A DNA stretch of 64,000 nucleotides from Phycisphaerae bacterium (lineage in GTDB: Bacteria; Planctomycetota; Phycisphaerae; Phycisphaerales; UBA1924): NCBI GenBank assembly GCA_030432905.1, contig JAUILU010000001.1, forward strand, positions 124,001 to 188,000. Direction: 5' to 3'. Shown here one piece after another: positions 24,152 through 33,441 of this stretch. Each line of letters begins with the position of its first letter. Within the stretch, counting starts at the first letter, position 1. The notes beneath the pieces are model-generated. The model was given only the letters and a program-made list of their open reading frames with translations. It was not told the DNA's origin and made no database searches. The position numbers and the translations under genes were made by a program.

Positions 24152-26364
24152 GCCGGGTCAGACTCGATTGGGTTGGATTGACACTGATCCTGTGGTCGGT
24201 GCTGACGCGCGCCGCGGTCAATGCCGAGCCTCTGCCCGGCTGGGACGCAGACCCGACGCAGATGTCGATCACGATCGTCGGCATCGGGCCCACGGGTTCG
24301 TTGGTGTGCGACATCGCCTCTTGGTTCGGCGCTGCTCTGGTCTTCCTGAACAAGCGGACCCGCCAAACCCGCATCGACCCGCTCGCTTTGCTCGGGTTCC
24401 TCGGGGCACTGTGCATCCTCGGACGAACGCTTCTCATCGACGCTGGCGATACAGAAGCGATCCGGATCGGTTCGAGTTGGGCAGCAGGCTGGGTCGGATT
24501 TGCCGCGGTGCTCTCGCAGGCGCACAGGCCGATCGTGCGGACGGTGCTCGGCTCGCTGGCCGCTGGCTTTGTGATGTACCTGTGCAGCAAAGCCTTTGTG
24601 CAGGTCTTTGTCGATCACCCGAATCTGCTCGCCCAGTTCGATGCTGACCCGGCGGCGAGCCTGATGGCTCAGGGGATCGAGCCCGAATCGGCGCAGGCCC
24701 TGAGCTACGAACGCCGGCTGCGGCAACCTGACCCGACCGGGTGGTTCGGGCTGAGCAATGTGCTCGCAAGCTTCTTCGCGGCGTTCCTGGTGTTGTTCGC
24801 ATACGTGAGTATCAATGTGCGCGGGAATCTGCGCCTGGTCACCACGGCGTCTGCGGTCGTCGTCGGTGTGGCGCTGCTGATGACAGGATCGAAGGCGGGC
24901 ATCGCGGTGGCGTGTCTGGGCATCGGGCTGGTCGTATTGACGCGGTTTACTCGGGGCGGCCTTGCCCGGTTGGCATGCGCAGGAGCGATCTTGACGCCGG
25001 TGGCCGCGGTCATCTTCCGAGGCGTGGCGGGCGTTCCGAGCGGTGATCTGTCGCTCTTGGTCCGCTGGTTTTACATGCAGGGCGCGGTCAAGCTCACCGG
25101 GAGCGAACTCCCGTTTGGCACGGGGCCTAGCGGGTTCCAGGACGCGTACATGCGGGCCAAGCCGCCGGAGGGAACCGAGAACGTCATCAGCCCGCACATG
25201 ATCTGGCTCGACTATTCGGCAACGCTCGGCGTGGTTGCGATCCCGATCCTCGTTGCGCTCGCGTGGGCTGGCTGGCGATTCTGCAGAGTGATCTCGAACA
25301 CTGAGACTGCAAGAGTTTCTCAGTCGATCGATCGTCTGAAGGTGCTCCGGCCTTATGTCGTTCTGGGGATGGTGGTGCCCGTGCTGGTCGGCGCGTGGAT
25401 GGAGGTCGAGGCGACCCCTATCGAGAACGCGCTTTCCAGATTGGTCGGCGTGCTTGCTTGGGCAGGCGTCTCGCTCATGCTGTTCTGGAACGGCTTGCCT
25501 TCCAGACGCGGCTTGGCCATTGCCGGTGTCGTGCTCTTGTGTCACGCCCAACTCGACATGAACATGTCGCTGCCCGGATCGGCGCCGCTGGTCTTGTTGT
25601 GCTTTGCTCTGGCGGCAGGGACTCGCAAGACGCGACTCGTCAATATCCCGACTTTGCCGGCGGGCATCCTCGCGGTTCTTGGGGCCGGCTGGCTTGTGCT
25701 GACGGCGACCGCGGTCTGGGGCTGGGAGTCTGACCTGAGAACTTCGAGCCATCGGCTCTCGGCGTTGGTCGATGAGCGGGACGAGATGATGGCTCAGAAT
25801 CGATCTCGGGAAGCCTTCGCCGAGTTGCAGTTGCGGTTCGACTCGGCTGCTCAGGAGTCGCTGGCGGAGCTTGAGTCCGCGAGTGCCAAGATGCCGAGCG
25901 ATGCACGCGTGGCTCAGGCCTCGGCCCGATTGGCGATGACCATTTCGGCGGCTCAGGCTTCACGTCTGGATCGGCAGCAGGCAATCTCGGCTATCGAGCG
26001 GGCCGGCACGATCCTCAGCGAGGCACTCAGCAGGCGTGAGCGTGCGTCGATTCATGCCCAACTCGCTCACGTCAGGCTCGAGCAGATCAGGCTCCTGAAA
26101 GAGGGCCCGGTCCGAGAATCGGTGGTTGAAGAACTCACCTCGGCTGTGATCGCGGGGCTGACACGGGCGTCGGAAATGGCGCCCTACAGCTCTCGGTACC
26201 CCACTTCGCTCGCGTTGGCGCTGTCGGAGATGGGCGATATGGCGTCGGCAAGCCGGTGGGCCGCCGAGGCGATCAGGCGTGACGAGCTCTCGGCTCTGGA
26301 TCCGCTGATGGCGTTGCCCGATTCCACCCGCCGGCGGCTCGAGCGAATCGCCCGCAACCCTTGA
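24148..26364 (+). CDS. O-antigen ligase/polymerase-like membrane protein
   Basis: A 738-residue protein with about 12 membrane helices and a soluble C-terminal third. The periplasmic loop near residues 295-350 (RWFYMQGAVKLTGSE, GTGPSGFQDAYMR) resembles the Wzy_C loop of O-antigen ligases and polymerases, including its conserved G-x-GP-x-GF region. The last 200 residues are helical and alanine-rich with a tetratricopeptide-like look. The enzyme would join or polymerise undecaprenyl-linked glycans on the outer face of the inner membrane. The GTG start overlaps the stop of the WecA-like gene. It ends the chain that starts at ispH. Confidence 0.8.
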   Translation: MSRVRLDWVGLTLILWSVLTRAAVNAEPLPGWDADPTQMSITIVGIGPTGSLVCDIASWFGAALVFLNKRTRQTRIDPLALLGFLGALCILGRTLLIDAGDTEAIRIGSSWAAGWVGFAAVLSQAHRPIVRTVLGSLAAGFVMYLCSKAFVQVFVDHPNLLAQFDADPAASLMAQGIEPESAQALSYERRLRQPDPTGWFGLSNVLASFFAAFLVLFAYVSINVRGNLRLVTTASAVVVGVALLMTGSKAGIAVACLGIGLVVLTRFTRGGLARLACAGAILTPVAAVIFRGVAGVPSGDLSLLVRWFYMQGAVKLTGSELPFGTGPSGFQDAYMRAKPPEGTENVISPHMIWLDYSATLGVVAIPILVALAWAGWRFCRVISNTETARVSQSIDRLKVLRPYVVLGMVVPVLVGAWMEVEATPIENALSRLVGVLAWAGVSLMLFWNGLPSRRGLAIAGVVLLCHAQLDMNMSLPGSAPLVLLCFALAAGTRKTRLVNIPTLPAGILAVLGAGWLVLTATAVWGWESDLRTSSHRLSALVDERDEMMAQNRSREAFAELQLRFDSAAQESLAELESASAKMPSDARVAQASARLAMTISAAQASRLDRQQAISAIERAGTILSEALSRRERASIHAQLAHVRLEQIRLLKEGPVRESVVEELTSAVIAGLTRASEMAPYSSRYPTSLALALSEMGDMASASRWAAEAIRRDELSALDPLMALPDSTRRRLERIARNP

Positions 26365-26703
26365 CGCTGCCTAGCGCACGCCTAGCATTCGTTGGCTTCG
26401 GGTGCAAGCCGGTTTTGGGCCTCCAGAGCCGCTTTCCGATTGATCCGTATGAGCAGCGAACCGCCGGCGACTTCACCGGCCCGACTTGGACGACCGTGAT
26501 GGAAGACGACGAAGAAACGCCGACCCACCGCTCGTAACGACACCCAAGTACACACGCACTCAGACACACAGTCATCAACCACCGCCGGTCGCGAGCCAGC
26601 TCCCGGAGGTGTTCGTAACAGATCGAGCAAGAGACCACGACGCGACGGCGCCGGAGCGTGCCGGGCATCAAGGCTGAACACAGCAGTTTGAAGGACCAAC
26701 CAG
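26365..26703 (+). other. Intergenic region of 339 bases upstream of fusA
   Basis: No convincing gene is present; the short reading frames here lack ribosome-binding sites and family features. The first 55 bases hold a candidate terminator. The last 15 hold AAGGA 9 bases before the EF-G start. The middle is C- and A-rich on the plus strand (around 26540-26580) and could be an untranslated leader, but I find no clear -35/-10 pair. Confidence 0.5.
26392..26416 (+). terminator. Candidate terminator after the O-antigen-ligase-like gene
   Basis: TTGGCTT (26392-26398) and AAGCCGG (26406-26412) form a seven-pair stem with two G-U pairs, followed by four T residues. It lies 28 bases after the stop codon at 26364 and would end the ispH-to-ligase transcript. 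Confidence 0.5.
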
Positions 26704-28821
26704 ATGGCCATCGACAAGAAATACATCCGAAACATCGGTATTGCCGCTCACATTGACGCGGGTAAGACCACTGTCACAGAGCGAATCCTGTACTACTCGG
26801 GCAAGAACTACAAGCTCGGCGAAGTGCACGAGGGCACCGCCACCATGGACTTCCTTCAGGAAGAACAGGAACGCGGCATCACCATCCAGTCCGCGGCGAC
26901 GACCTGCCCGTGGACCAAGGACGGCCAGGACTACAAGATCAACCTGATTGATACCCCGGGACACGTTGACTTCACCATCGAAGTTGAGCGTTCACTCCGC
27001 GTGCTCGACGGCGCGGTCGCGGTCTTCGACGGCAAAGAGGGTGTCGAAGCTCAGTCCGAGACCGTTTGGCGTCAGGCCGACCGGTACAAAGTGCCCCGCA
27101 TGTGCTACATCAACAAGATGGACAAGCTCGGCGCTGACTTCGAGTACAGCTTCAAGACCATCAAGACCCGCCTCGGCGCCAACCCGATCGCGGTCCAGTA
27201 CCCGATCGGTCACGGCCAGGAACTCGAGGGCATCATCGACCTTCTGGGCATGCGGGCGTACTACTTCGACGCCGACAGCCAGGGCGCTGTGGTGACCGAG
27301 AAGGACATCCCGGACAACCTCGCCGACAAGGCCGCCGAATGGCGCCACGAGATGATCGAGTCGGCTGCTGCACTCGACGACGCACTCATGGAGCAGTACC
27401 TCGAGGACGAGAACAGCATCACCACCGAGCAGATCAAGGCCGCGATCCGCAAGGGCACCATCGCTCTTGAGTGCAACCCGGTCTTCTGCGGTTCGGCCCT
27501 GAAGAACGTCGGTGTCCAGCGTCTGCTCGACGGCATCGTTGACTACCTCCCGAACCCGACGGAAGTCCCGCCGGTCGAGGGTGAGCACCCGCGTGACCCG
27601 GAAGACAAGCTGGTTCGTCAGCACTCGGACAGTGAGCCGTTCTCGGCGCTCGTCTTTAAGGTTGTCAACGACACCCACGGCGACCTTACCTACATGCGAA
27701 TCTACTCGGGCGTGCTCCGCAAGGGCTCACGCGTGATCAACCCAGGCAACGGCAAGAAGGAAAACATCAGCCGCATCTTCGAGATGCACGCGAAGGACCG
27801 CCAGGCGCTCGAAGAAGTCGGCGCAGGCAACATCGTCGCGGTCGTCGGTGTCAAGGACTCGATTACCGGTGACACGCTCTGCGATGTTGACGACCCGATC
27901 ATCCTTGAGCGCATGGACTTCCCGGAGCCCGTGATCTCGATGTCGATCGAGCCGAACACAGCCGACGACAACCGCAAGCTGGGTGAGGCGCTTGTTCTCA
28001 TCCGCCGAGAAGACCCGTCGTTCCAGAGTCACTACGACGAAGAAACCGGCCAGACCATCATCGCAGGCATGGGCGAGCTTCACCTCGAGATCATCAAGAA
28101 CCGCCTCGTGCGCGACATGAAGATCGGTGTCGAGGTCGGCAAGCCCCGCGTGTCGTACCGCGAAGCCATCTCCGGCTCGGCGATGAACGTCCAGGGCAAG
28201 TTCAAGAAGCAGACCGGTGGTCGCGGCCAGTTCGGCGATTGCACGATCAACCTCATGCCCTACTCCGCCGAGCAGGCAGAAGCCGACGGCATCAACTTCA
28301 AGGACAGCATCGCGTTCGAGAACAAGATCATCGGCGGCAAGATCCCGAAAGAGTTCATCCCGTCTGTCGAGGTCGGCATCCGCCAGACCGCGCTCAGCGG
28401 CGTGAGCGCCGGCTACCCGCTGATCAACATCAAGGCCGAGCTGATCGACGGCTCGTTCCATACCGTTGACTCGAGCCAGGTCGCGTTTGAGCAGGCCGCC
28501 CGTCTGGCGCTGCGTGAAGCGGTCCACAAGGCCGGCAGCGTGCTGCTTGAGCCGATCATGAAGGTCGTCGTCATCACCCCGGATGAGTACCTCGGTAACA
28601 TCACGGGCGACATGGCGAGCCGACGCGGCATGATCACCGACACCGAGGACCGGGGCCACGTCAAGGCGGTCAACGCCGAGGTGCCTCTCTCGGAGATGTT
28701 TGGTTACACAACCATTCTTCGCGGTATGTCGCAGGGCCGGGCCGCCAACACGATGGAATTCCTGGCCTACCGCCCGATGCCCCCGAGCCTTCAGGCCGAG
28801 ATCGTCAAGAGCGGCGGCTAA
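26704..28821 (+). CDS. fusA: Translation elongation factor G
   Basis: A 705-residue ribosomal translocase GTPase. The G motifs are AHIDAGKTT, DTPGHVDF and NKMD; domain II, the domain III-V segments and a full-length C-terminus are all present. It stands alone, not in the rpsL-rpsG-fusA-tuf operon. Some details look like the mitochondrial/'spd' EF-G1 branch rather than canonical EF-G: ERGITIQSAATT in switch I and a C-terminus of MEFLAYRPMPPSLQ. Planctomycetes often carry more than one EF-G, so a canonical copy may exist elsewhere. AAGGA lies 9 bases upstream of the ATG. A strong terminator follows. Confidence 0.95.
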   Translation: MAIDKKYIRNIGIAAHIDAGKTTVTERILYYSGKNYKLGEVHEGTATMDFLQEEQERGITIQSAATTCPWTKDGQDYKINLIDTPGHVDFTIEVERSLRVLDGAVAVFDGKEGVEAQSETVWRQADRYKVPRMCYINKMDKLGADFEYSFKTIKTRLGANPIAVQYPIGHGQELEGIIDLLGMRAYYFDADSQGAVVTEKDIPDNLADKAAEWRHEMIESAAALDDALMEQYLEDENSITTEQIKAAIRKGTIALECNPVFCGSALKNVGVQRLLDGIVDYLPNPTEVPPVEGEHPRDPEDKLVRQHSDSEPFSALVFKVVNDTHGDLTYMRIYSGVLRKGSRVINPGNGKKENISRIFEMHAKDRQALEEVGAGNIVAVVGVKDSITGDTLCDVDDPIILERMDFPEPVISMSIEPNTADDNRKLGEALVLIRREDPSFQSHYDEETGQTIIAGMGELHLEIIKNRLVRDMKIGVEVGKPRVSYREAISGSAMNVQGKFKKQTGGRGQFGDCTINLMPYSAEQAEADGINFKDSIAFENKIIGGKIPKEFIPSVEVGIRQTALSGVSAGYPLINIKAELIDGSFHTVDSSQVAFEQAARLALREAVHKAGSVLLEPIMKVVVITPDEYLGNITGDMASRRGMITDTEDRGHVKAVNAEVPLSEMFGYTTILRGMSQGRAANTMEFLAYRPMPPSLQAEIVKSGG

Positions 28822-28852
28822 TCCCGCTCCGGCAGCGTCCGAAAAAATCCAG

Positions 28853-28882
28853 ACCCGCTCGGCACGCCCGGGCGGGTTTTTT
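28853..28882 (+). terminator. Rho-independent terminator of fusA
   Basis: ACCCGC (28853-28858) pairs with GCGGGT (28872-28877), followed at once by six T residues. It lies about 30 bases past the EF-G stop codon, with an A-run before the stem that could also pair with the T-tract. Confidence 0.9.
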
Positions 28883-28972
28883 CATTCTTACGCGATATGG
28901 TTGTCCAACCGCCCTCTCTGGCGGTCGATAGGCAACCTGATCGTTTTTCTCTCGGCAGCGGAGTTCGTATAC

Positions 28973-29599
28973 ATGGACAGATTCCAGACCGTTTTGCTTT
29001 TCGGCGCGCCTGGCGCGGGCAAAGGAACCCAGGGGGCCATCCTCGGCAGAATCCCGGGCTTCTTCCATCTCTCGTGCGGCGAAGTCTTCCGGTCGCTGGA
29101 TATCCATTCCGAACTCGGCTCTGTCTTCTACGAGTACTCGTCCAAGGGCGAGCTTGTGCCCGATGAGATCACGGTCAAGATGTGGGCGGAGAACATGAAG
29201 GCCCAGACTGTTCTCAGCCTCTTCAAGTCGCACGACGACCTCTTGCTGCTAGATGGCATCCCACGCAACGTGAAGCAGGCGCAGCTCATGGAGGAGTACA
29301 TCGATGTGCTCGGCGTTGTGCATCTTGTTTGCAAGGACAAGGAAGCCATGATCAAGCGTCTCCGTCGGCGGGCACTCAAAGAGAACCGGATCGACGATGC
29401 GCAAGAAGACGTGATCCGCAGGCGCTGGGAGATCTACGAGCGTGAGACCGCGCCTGTGCTCGACTACTACCCGTCAGACCTGATCGTCGAGGTCGACGCG
29501 GTCGGCTCCCCCGCTTCAGTCCTCCAGCATGTTCTCGAGGAGGTTGTCCCGATTCAGGACGCCCACTTCAACAACCCGATCTCGGGTGAGCACGACTGA
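28973..29599 (+). CDS. Adenylate kinase-like nucleoside monophosphate kinase
   Basis: A 208-residue protein with the adenylate-kinase P-loop [11 protein letters not shown] (residues 10-20), the AMP-domain motif HLSCGEVFR in place of HISTGDMLR, and DGIPRN in place of the usual DGFPRT. The LID arginines are represented by [15 protein letters not shown], and the LID is short without zinc cysteines. The end [18 protein letters not shown] matches the family. It transfers phosphate between ATP and a nucleoside monophosphate. The altered NMP-site residues leave some doubt that AMP is the substrate. The ATG at 28973 has GGAG 9 bases upstream; the frame is open back to 28700 only because it runs inside fusA. 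Confidence 0.85.
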   Translation: MDRFQTVLLFGAPGAGKGTQGAILGRIPGFFHLSCGEVFRSLDIHSELGSVFYEYSSKGELVPDEITVKMWAENMKAQTVLSLFKSHDDLLLLDGIPRNVKQAQLMEEYIDVLGVVHLVCKDKEAMIKRLRRRALKENRIDDAQEDVIRRRWEIYERETAPVLDYYPSDLIVEVDAVGSPASVLQHVLEEVVPIQDAHFNNPISGEHD

Positions 29600-29624
29600 T
29601 ACACAACCAATGCGACGGCTCTTA

Positions 29625-29651
29625 CATGTTCCGGTACGCTACTGGAACATG
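29625..29651 (+). promoter_or_regulatory. 12-base-pair hairpin covering the start codon of a pseudopilin gene
   Basis: CATGTTCCGGTA (29625-29636), loop CGC, then TACTGGAACATG (29640-29651) form a stem of 11 Watson-Crick pairs and one G-U pair in RNA. The last three bases of the stem are the ATG of the pseudopilin gene. No Shine-Dalgarno sequence is visible ahead of it. It could block translation, or the DNA palindrome could be an operator. Confidence 0.6.
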
Positions 29652-30524
29652 GACAAGAAACACGCGTTCACTCTCATAGAGCTCCTTGTCGTCATCGCGA
29701 TCATCGCGCTGCTGATCGGGATCCTTTTGCCTGCGCTCTCAAACGCCAGACAGTCCGCGAAGCAGCTTTCCTGCGGGGCAAAGCTCAAGCAGATAGGCAT
29801 TGCGACTTCGTTGTATCTGGATGACCACCGCAACGCGCTGCCTCAGATCAGCGTAGAGGTAGCGCCGGGTATTGAGTCGCCGGTCGGGGCACTCTTCGGC
29901 GGCAAGAAGGGCCAGCTCCCGTTCCTCGGCATCGACGAGTTCGGCGCAGAGCGGCGGCCGCTCAACAGCTACCTCATCGAGCGAGATGTCCTGCCCGATT
30001 CTTCGCTGGACGTCGTCGAGATGCCCGAGTTCGAGTCGCCGATCGACTCGGGAGCGGGCGACACGGGCATACCGATTGCTCAGTTTGCTCAGACCGATTC
30101 GATGTACGACCTGATCGGCGCGAGCTACACGCTCAACGATCACGCGCCGGATACAGACCCCGCGGGCGACGAGTTCCCGACACTCGTGCCGGAGATCGGC
30201 GGGCCGATGCCTGTGATCCGCGATACGACCAAGACGCTGCTCATCGCGACGCACACGATCTACAACTACGACGATGGACAAGACCGGCAGAACCACTGGT
30301 TCGCCAGGCCGGGCAAGAGCAACGCGGAGATCTCAGCGAACGTGCTCTTTGCGGATTTCCACGTCGGGATGCGCCTCGAAGTGCCTGACGATCAGTCACA
30401 CACGACAGCCGATTACACGTTCCTGCCTTACGCAGGATTCCTTGAGCGTCAGTCGGCTACTCGCCCCGCCCGCGTCGGCCGGGTTCCGGTTCGCCCGGGC
30501 CGCGCGAAGGCGTCGTCACACTGA
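29649..30524 (+). CDS. Pseudopilin-like secreted protein (prepilin N-terminus)
   Basis: A 291-residue pseudopilin-type protein. A very short leader (MDKKHA) precedes the prepilin motif [24 protein letters not shown], nearly identical to that of the protein at 18.3-19.5 kb. The residue before the cleavage point is again alanine. The body has the planctomycete pattern ([31 protein letters not shown]) and ends in the H-x9-DG-like [12 protein letters not shown]. An in-frame ATG at 29610 is an alternative start; neither has a ribosome-binding site. The last 68 bases overlap the convergent transglutaminase-fold gene, so the basic C-terminal tail ([20 protein letters not shown]) may be an overrun. 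Confidence 0.82.
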   Translation: MDKKHAFTLIELLVVIAIIALLIGILLPALSNARQSAKQLSCGAKLKQIGIATSLYLDDHRNALPQISVEVAPGIESPVGALFGGKKGQLPFLGIDEFGAERRPLNSYLIERDVLPDSSLDVVEMPEFESPIDSGAGDTGIPIAQFAQTDSMYDLIGASYTLNDHAPDTDPAGDEFPTLVPEIGGPMPVIRDTTKTLLIATHTIYNYDDGQDRQNHWFARPGKSNAEISANVLFADFHVGMRLEVPDDQSHTTADYTFLPYAGFLERQSATRPARVGRVPVRPGRAKASSH

Positions 30525-31800
30525 AGTTGATCGACTGATTGAAGCACGCGGGCAGCTCGGGCACGGTGTTCCATCCCCAGAGTGCCGGCATCGGTTCACG
30601 CGAACGCAGTGTCGCGCCGTAGGACTGGGCGCCCATGCGGTGCGGGTGCAGGTGGAAGCCGATCGGGATGATCTCGCTCAACTGGTCGCTCGATCCAAAG
30701 CCGGGCCAGGGCTGCTCGAACTTCCGCCGGTACACGTTGTCCTCACGCATGCGGAAGATGTCCACCGGCACCCAGGTCAGTTGCTGATCCAGGCGGGGTT
30801 GGGATTCGTCGTAGAGCGCCACCTCAACCCACGCGTACGGTCCGATCTCGGCACGGTCGATCGAGCGGAACGGGTCATCGTCGCCGCCGTTACCGCCCCC
30901 GACATAGCCCACTACGAGCCGAGCCGGCAGGCCGACTTCGCGGTACATGGCGGTGAGCAGCAACGCCATATCGAAGCTAGTGCCCTTCTGTGTCCGAGCG
31001 GCTAGTTCGGCGCCCTTGATGGCGAATGAGTTGATGGCCCCAACAGCCATGCCGCTCTGGTGAGCGGTGGCGGGACGTGCGTCGGTGACGATTGCGCGCT
31101 GGCTCGGCTGGAATGATCTCGCGACTTCGCCGGCGATCCATTTCGCGGAGACCATCGGCGGCTGTGATTGTGCTTTGCCCTTGGTGTACCGATCCGCGAG
31201 CCGTTCAACGAAGTCGGTGTCGTACACCTCCGCGAATCCCTCATTGATAAAGAGCTCGTCTTCGAAGGTTGAAGCGGCTTCCTTGGGCCACTCGCCCTCG
31301 GGCCAGGGCACCTTCATCGCGGCTTCCTCGTCGAACACGGTGTTCCAGCACGTCACACGCGAATCGACCTTGAAGATCATGGTCGGGCCGACGGTGAGCT
31401 TCTCGAACATCCAGTTGCCGTAGACCTCGCCCGAGTGCAACGGCTCACCCCTGCCGATCTCGTCGATGATCGACTGGCGGAGTTTGACCTGCGATTTGTC
31501 GAACCGGAGTTCAGCCTTGACAGATCGGCGTTCCCTGTCGTGCGACGAGGTACGCATGGCGAGCGGGAAGAAGATCGTGCCCTGCTCGATCTCGTACTTC
31601 TCGTCCTTGAAGATGGTGCCGTCTTTGACGATGCCTGTCATGTTCGGGACGAGCGTGACGGTGGTCGAGAGGACCCACTCCTTGGGATCGGTGCGGTTCA
31701 TGTAGGGCGAGATGCGGTTCTCGACCTGAGCGAGTGCTTGGCCCGTGAGCGTTGTCAGGGCAGTGAGCATCATCGGGAGTGTGTGTCGGCGGATAGTCAT
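30457..31800 (-). CDS. Exported transglutaminase-fold protein lacking the catalytic Cys and His
   Basis: A 447-residue protein with a signal peptide ([18 protein letters not shown]). Residues 265-347 fit the transglutaminase-like core: [29 protein letters not shown], then AWVEVAL and TWVPVD. In active members the motifs are G-x-C-x-D and HAW-x-E. Here serine 275 stands at the cysteine position and tyrosine 322 at the histidine position, while the aspartate D347 remains. It is therefore probably a non-enzymatic scaffold, or a changed enzyme. The N-terminal 250 residues resemble the beta-sandwich found before such domains. It is divergent from fumarase (about 100 bases) and overlaps the pseudopilin gene at its 3' end. 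Confidence 0.75.
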   Translation of the reverse strand: MTIRRHTLPMMLTALTTLTGQALAQVENRISPYMNRTDPKEWVLSTTVTLVPNMTGIVKDGTIFKDEKYEIEQGTIFFPLAMRTSSHDRERRSVKAELRFDKSQVKLRQSIIDEIGRGEPLHSGEVYGNWMFEKLTVGPTMIFKVDSRVTCWNTVFDEEAAMKVPWPEGEWPKEAASTFEDELFINEGFAEVYDTDFVERLADRYTKGKAQSQPPMVSAKWIAGEVARSFQPSQRAIVTDARPATAHQSGMAVGAINSFAIKGAELAARTQKGTSFDMALLLTAMYREVGLPARLVVGYVGGGNGGDDDPFRSIDRAEIGPYAWVEVALYDESQPRLDQQLTWVPVDIFRMREDNVYRRKFEQPWPGFGSSDQLSEIIPIGFHLHPHRMGAQSYGATLRSREPMPALWGWNTVPELPACFNQSINFSVTTPSRGPGEPEPGRRGRGE

Positions 31801-31901
31801 GGCGTGTTCCTCTCGGCCCGGTGTCTACGCGCGGATATGATCCGGCGGGGCGCGATCTTGCGTCTCTGCCTCACGATCGAATGAACTGTATGGAGATATC
31901 G

Positions 31902-33362
31902 ATGACCACCGCCGAAACCCGGATCGAGAAGGATTCCATGGGCGAGATGCCCGTCCCCGCGGATGTGCTCTACGGCGCATCGACCCAGCGTGCGGTCCTG
32001 AACTTCCCGATCTCCGGTCGCCCCGTCCCCGAGGCGGTCATCAAGGCCTACGCGGTGCTCAAGGCGGCTGCGGCGACGGTCAACAACGGGCTCGGGCGTC
32101 TCAGCGACCGCCGAGCCGACGACATCAGGAAGGCGTGCGACCAGATCGGTGCGGGCCTTGCGGACCAGGGTGGGATCACCCGCCACTTCCCAATCGACAT
32201 CTACCAGACCGGTTCGGGCACCTCGACCAACATGAACGTCAACGAGGTCGTGGCCAATCTCGCGTGCCTGATGCACGGCCAGCCCATCGGGAAGTCCAAA
32301 GACCCGGCATGGGTCGGCGACGAGCCCGAGGGGCAGGGCGGTGTCCACCCGAACGACCACGTCAACATGGGCCAGTCGTCCAACGACACCTTCCCCACTG
32401 CAATGCACATCGCTGCGGCGACTGAGATCAAAGCCAAGCTCATCCCCGCGATCGAACGCCTCGAATCGGCGCTCGAAGCCAAAGCCGAGGCTTGGGACAG
32501 CATCGTCAAAATCGGCAGGACTCATCTTCAGGACGCGACACCGATCAGGCTTGGGCAGGTGTTCAGCGGCTACGCGAGCCAGATGACCCACGCCAAGGCC
32601 CGCGCACAAGCCGCCCTGTCGGCGCTCGGCGAGCTTGCCATCGGTGGCACAGCGGTCGGGACTGGTATCAACACCCATCCAGACTTTGGACGCCTCGTCG
32701 CCGAGGAAGTTTCAAAGACGACCGGGATCGCGTTCAGAGAGGCAGAGAACCACTTTGAAGCCCAGGCAGCCAAAGACGCATTCGTCGAGGCGTCGGGCCA
32801 TACCAAGACGATCGCGGTCAGCCTGACCAAGATCGCCAACGACATCCGCTGGCTCGGCTCAGGCCCCCGCTGCGGCCTAGGCGAGCTGAAACTCCCCGCG
32901 GTTCAGCCCGGTTCGTCGATCATGCCCGGCAAGGTCAACCCGGTGATCTGTGAGGCGATGATGATGCTTTCCTGTCAGGTCATCGGCAACGATGCCGCGA
33001 TCACCGCCGGCGGCGCGGGAGGCATCGGCTCTATTCTGGACCTCAACGTCGCGATGCCCATGATGGCGGCGAGTCTGCTCGAATCGATCACGCTCCTCGC
33101 CAACGGCCTCGATGTGCTCCTCGAGAACATGATCGCCGGACTTGAACCGGACGAGAAGCGCTGCAACGACCTGATCGAGGGCAGCCTCGCGATGTGCACC
33201 TCGCTCGTCCCCGTCATCGGCTACGACGCGTCGGCCAAGCTTGCCTACGAGGCGTACGAGACCGGGAAGACGATCCGCGAGCTCGCTCTGGACAAGCAGA
33301 TCCTTGATGCGGAACAGCTCAATCAGCTCCTTGATCCGGGTTCGATGACAAAGCCGAGCTGA
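31902..33362 (+). CDS. fumC: Class II fumarate hydratase
   Basis: A 486-residue tetrameric, iron-independent fumarase that hydrates fumarate to L-malate in the TCA cycle. The superfamily signature GSSIMPGKVNP lies near residue 333. Other conserved regions are TGSGTSTNMNVNEV, NMGQSSNDTFPTAM and GRTHLQDATPI. I start it at 31902, where GGAG lies 6 bases upstream; the ATG at 31890 overlaps that site. It is longer than E. coli FumC (467) by about 20 residues, mostly in the loop around residues 127-145. It is a single gene, divergent from the transglutaminase-fold gene. Confidence 0.96.
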   Translation: MTTAETRIEKDSMGEMPVPADVLYGASTQRAVLNFPISGRPVPEAVIKAYAVLKAAAATVNNGLGRLSDRRADDIRKACDQIGAGLADQGGITRHFPIDIYQTGSGTSTNMNVNEVVANLACLMHGQPIGKSKDPAWVGDEPEGQGGVHPNDHVNMGQSSNDTFPTAMHIAAATEIKAKLIPAIERLESALEAKAEAWDSIVKIGRTHLQDATPIRLGQVFSGYASQMTHAKARAQAALSALGELAIGGTAVGTGINTHPDFGRLVAEEVSKTTGIAFREAENHFEAQAAKDAFVEASGHTKTIAVSLTKIANDIRWLGSGPRCGLGELKLPAVQPGSSIMPGKVNPVICEAMMMLSCQVIGNDAAITAGGAGGIGSILDLNVAMPMMAASLLESITLLANGLDVLLENMIAGLEPDEKRCNDLIEGSLAMCTSLVPVIGYDASAKLAYEAYETGKTIRELALDKQILDAEQLNQLLDPGSMTKPS

Positions 33363-33441
33363 TCGGCGTCCGAGAACGCACGAAATCGACGACAATTTGA
33401 TTTCTGTTGGGAGGTTATGACGGCTCGTGTAGACTGTCACT

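Noticed and set aside
23941-25752. Open frame of 603 codons on the minus strand across the WecA-like and ligase-like genes
   Set aside because: Its product is Arg/His/Gln-rich low complexity with no fold or ribosome-binding site, while both plus-strand proteins match known membrane families.
27727-28659. 310-codon minus-strand frame inside fusA
   Set aside because: Antisense shadow; EF-G is complete on the plus strand.
31836-31841. TATGAT as the -10 box of fumC
   Set aside because: No -35-like hexamer lies 16-18 bases upstream, and single hexamers are not informative in this GC-rich sequence.
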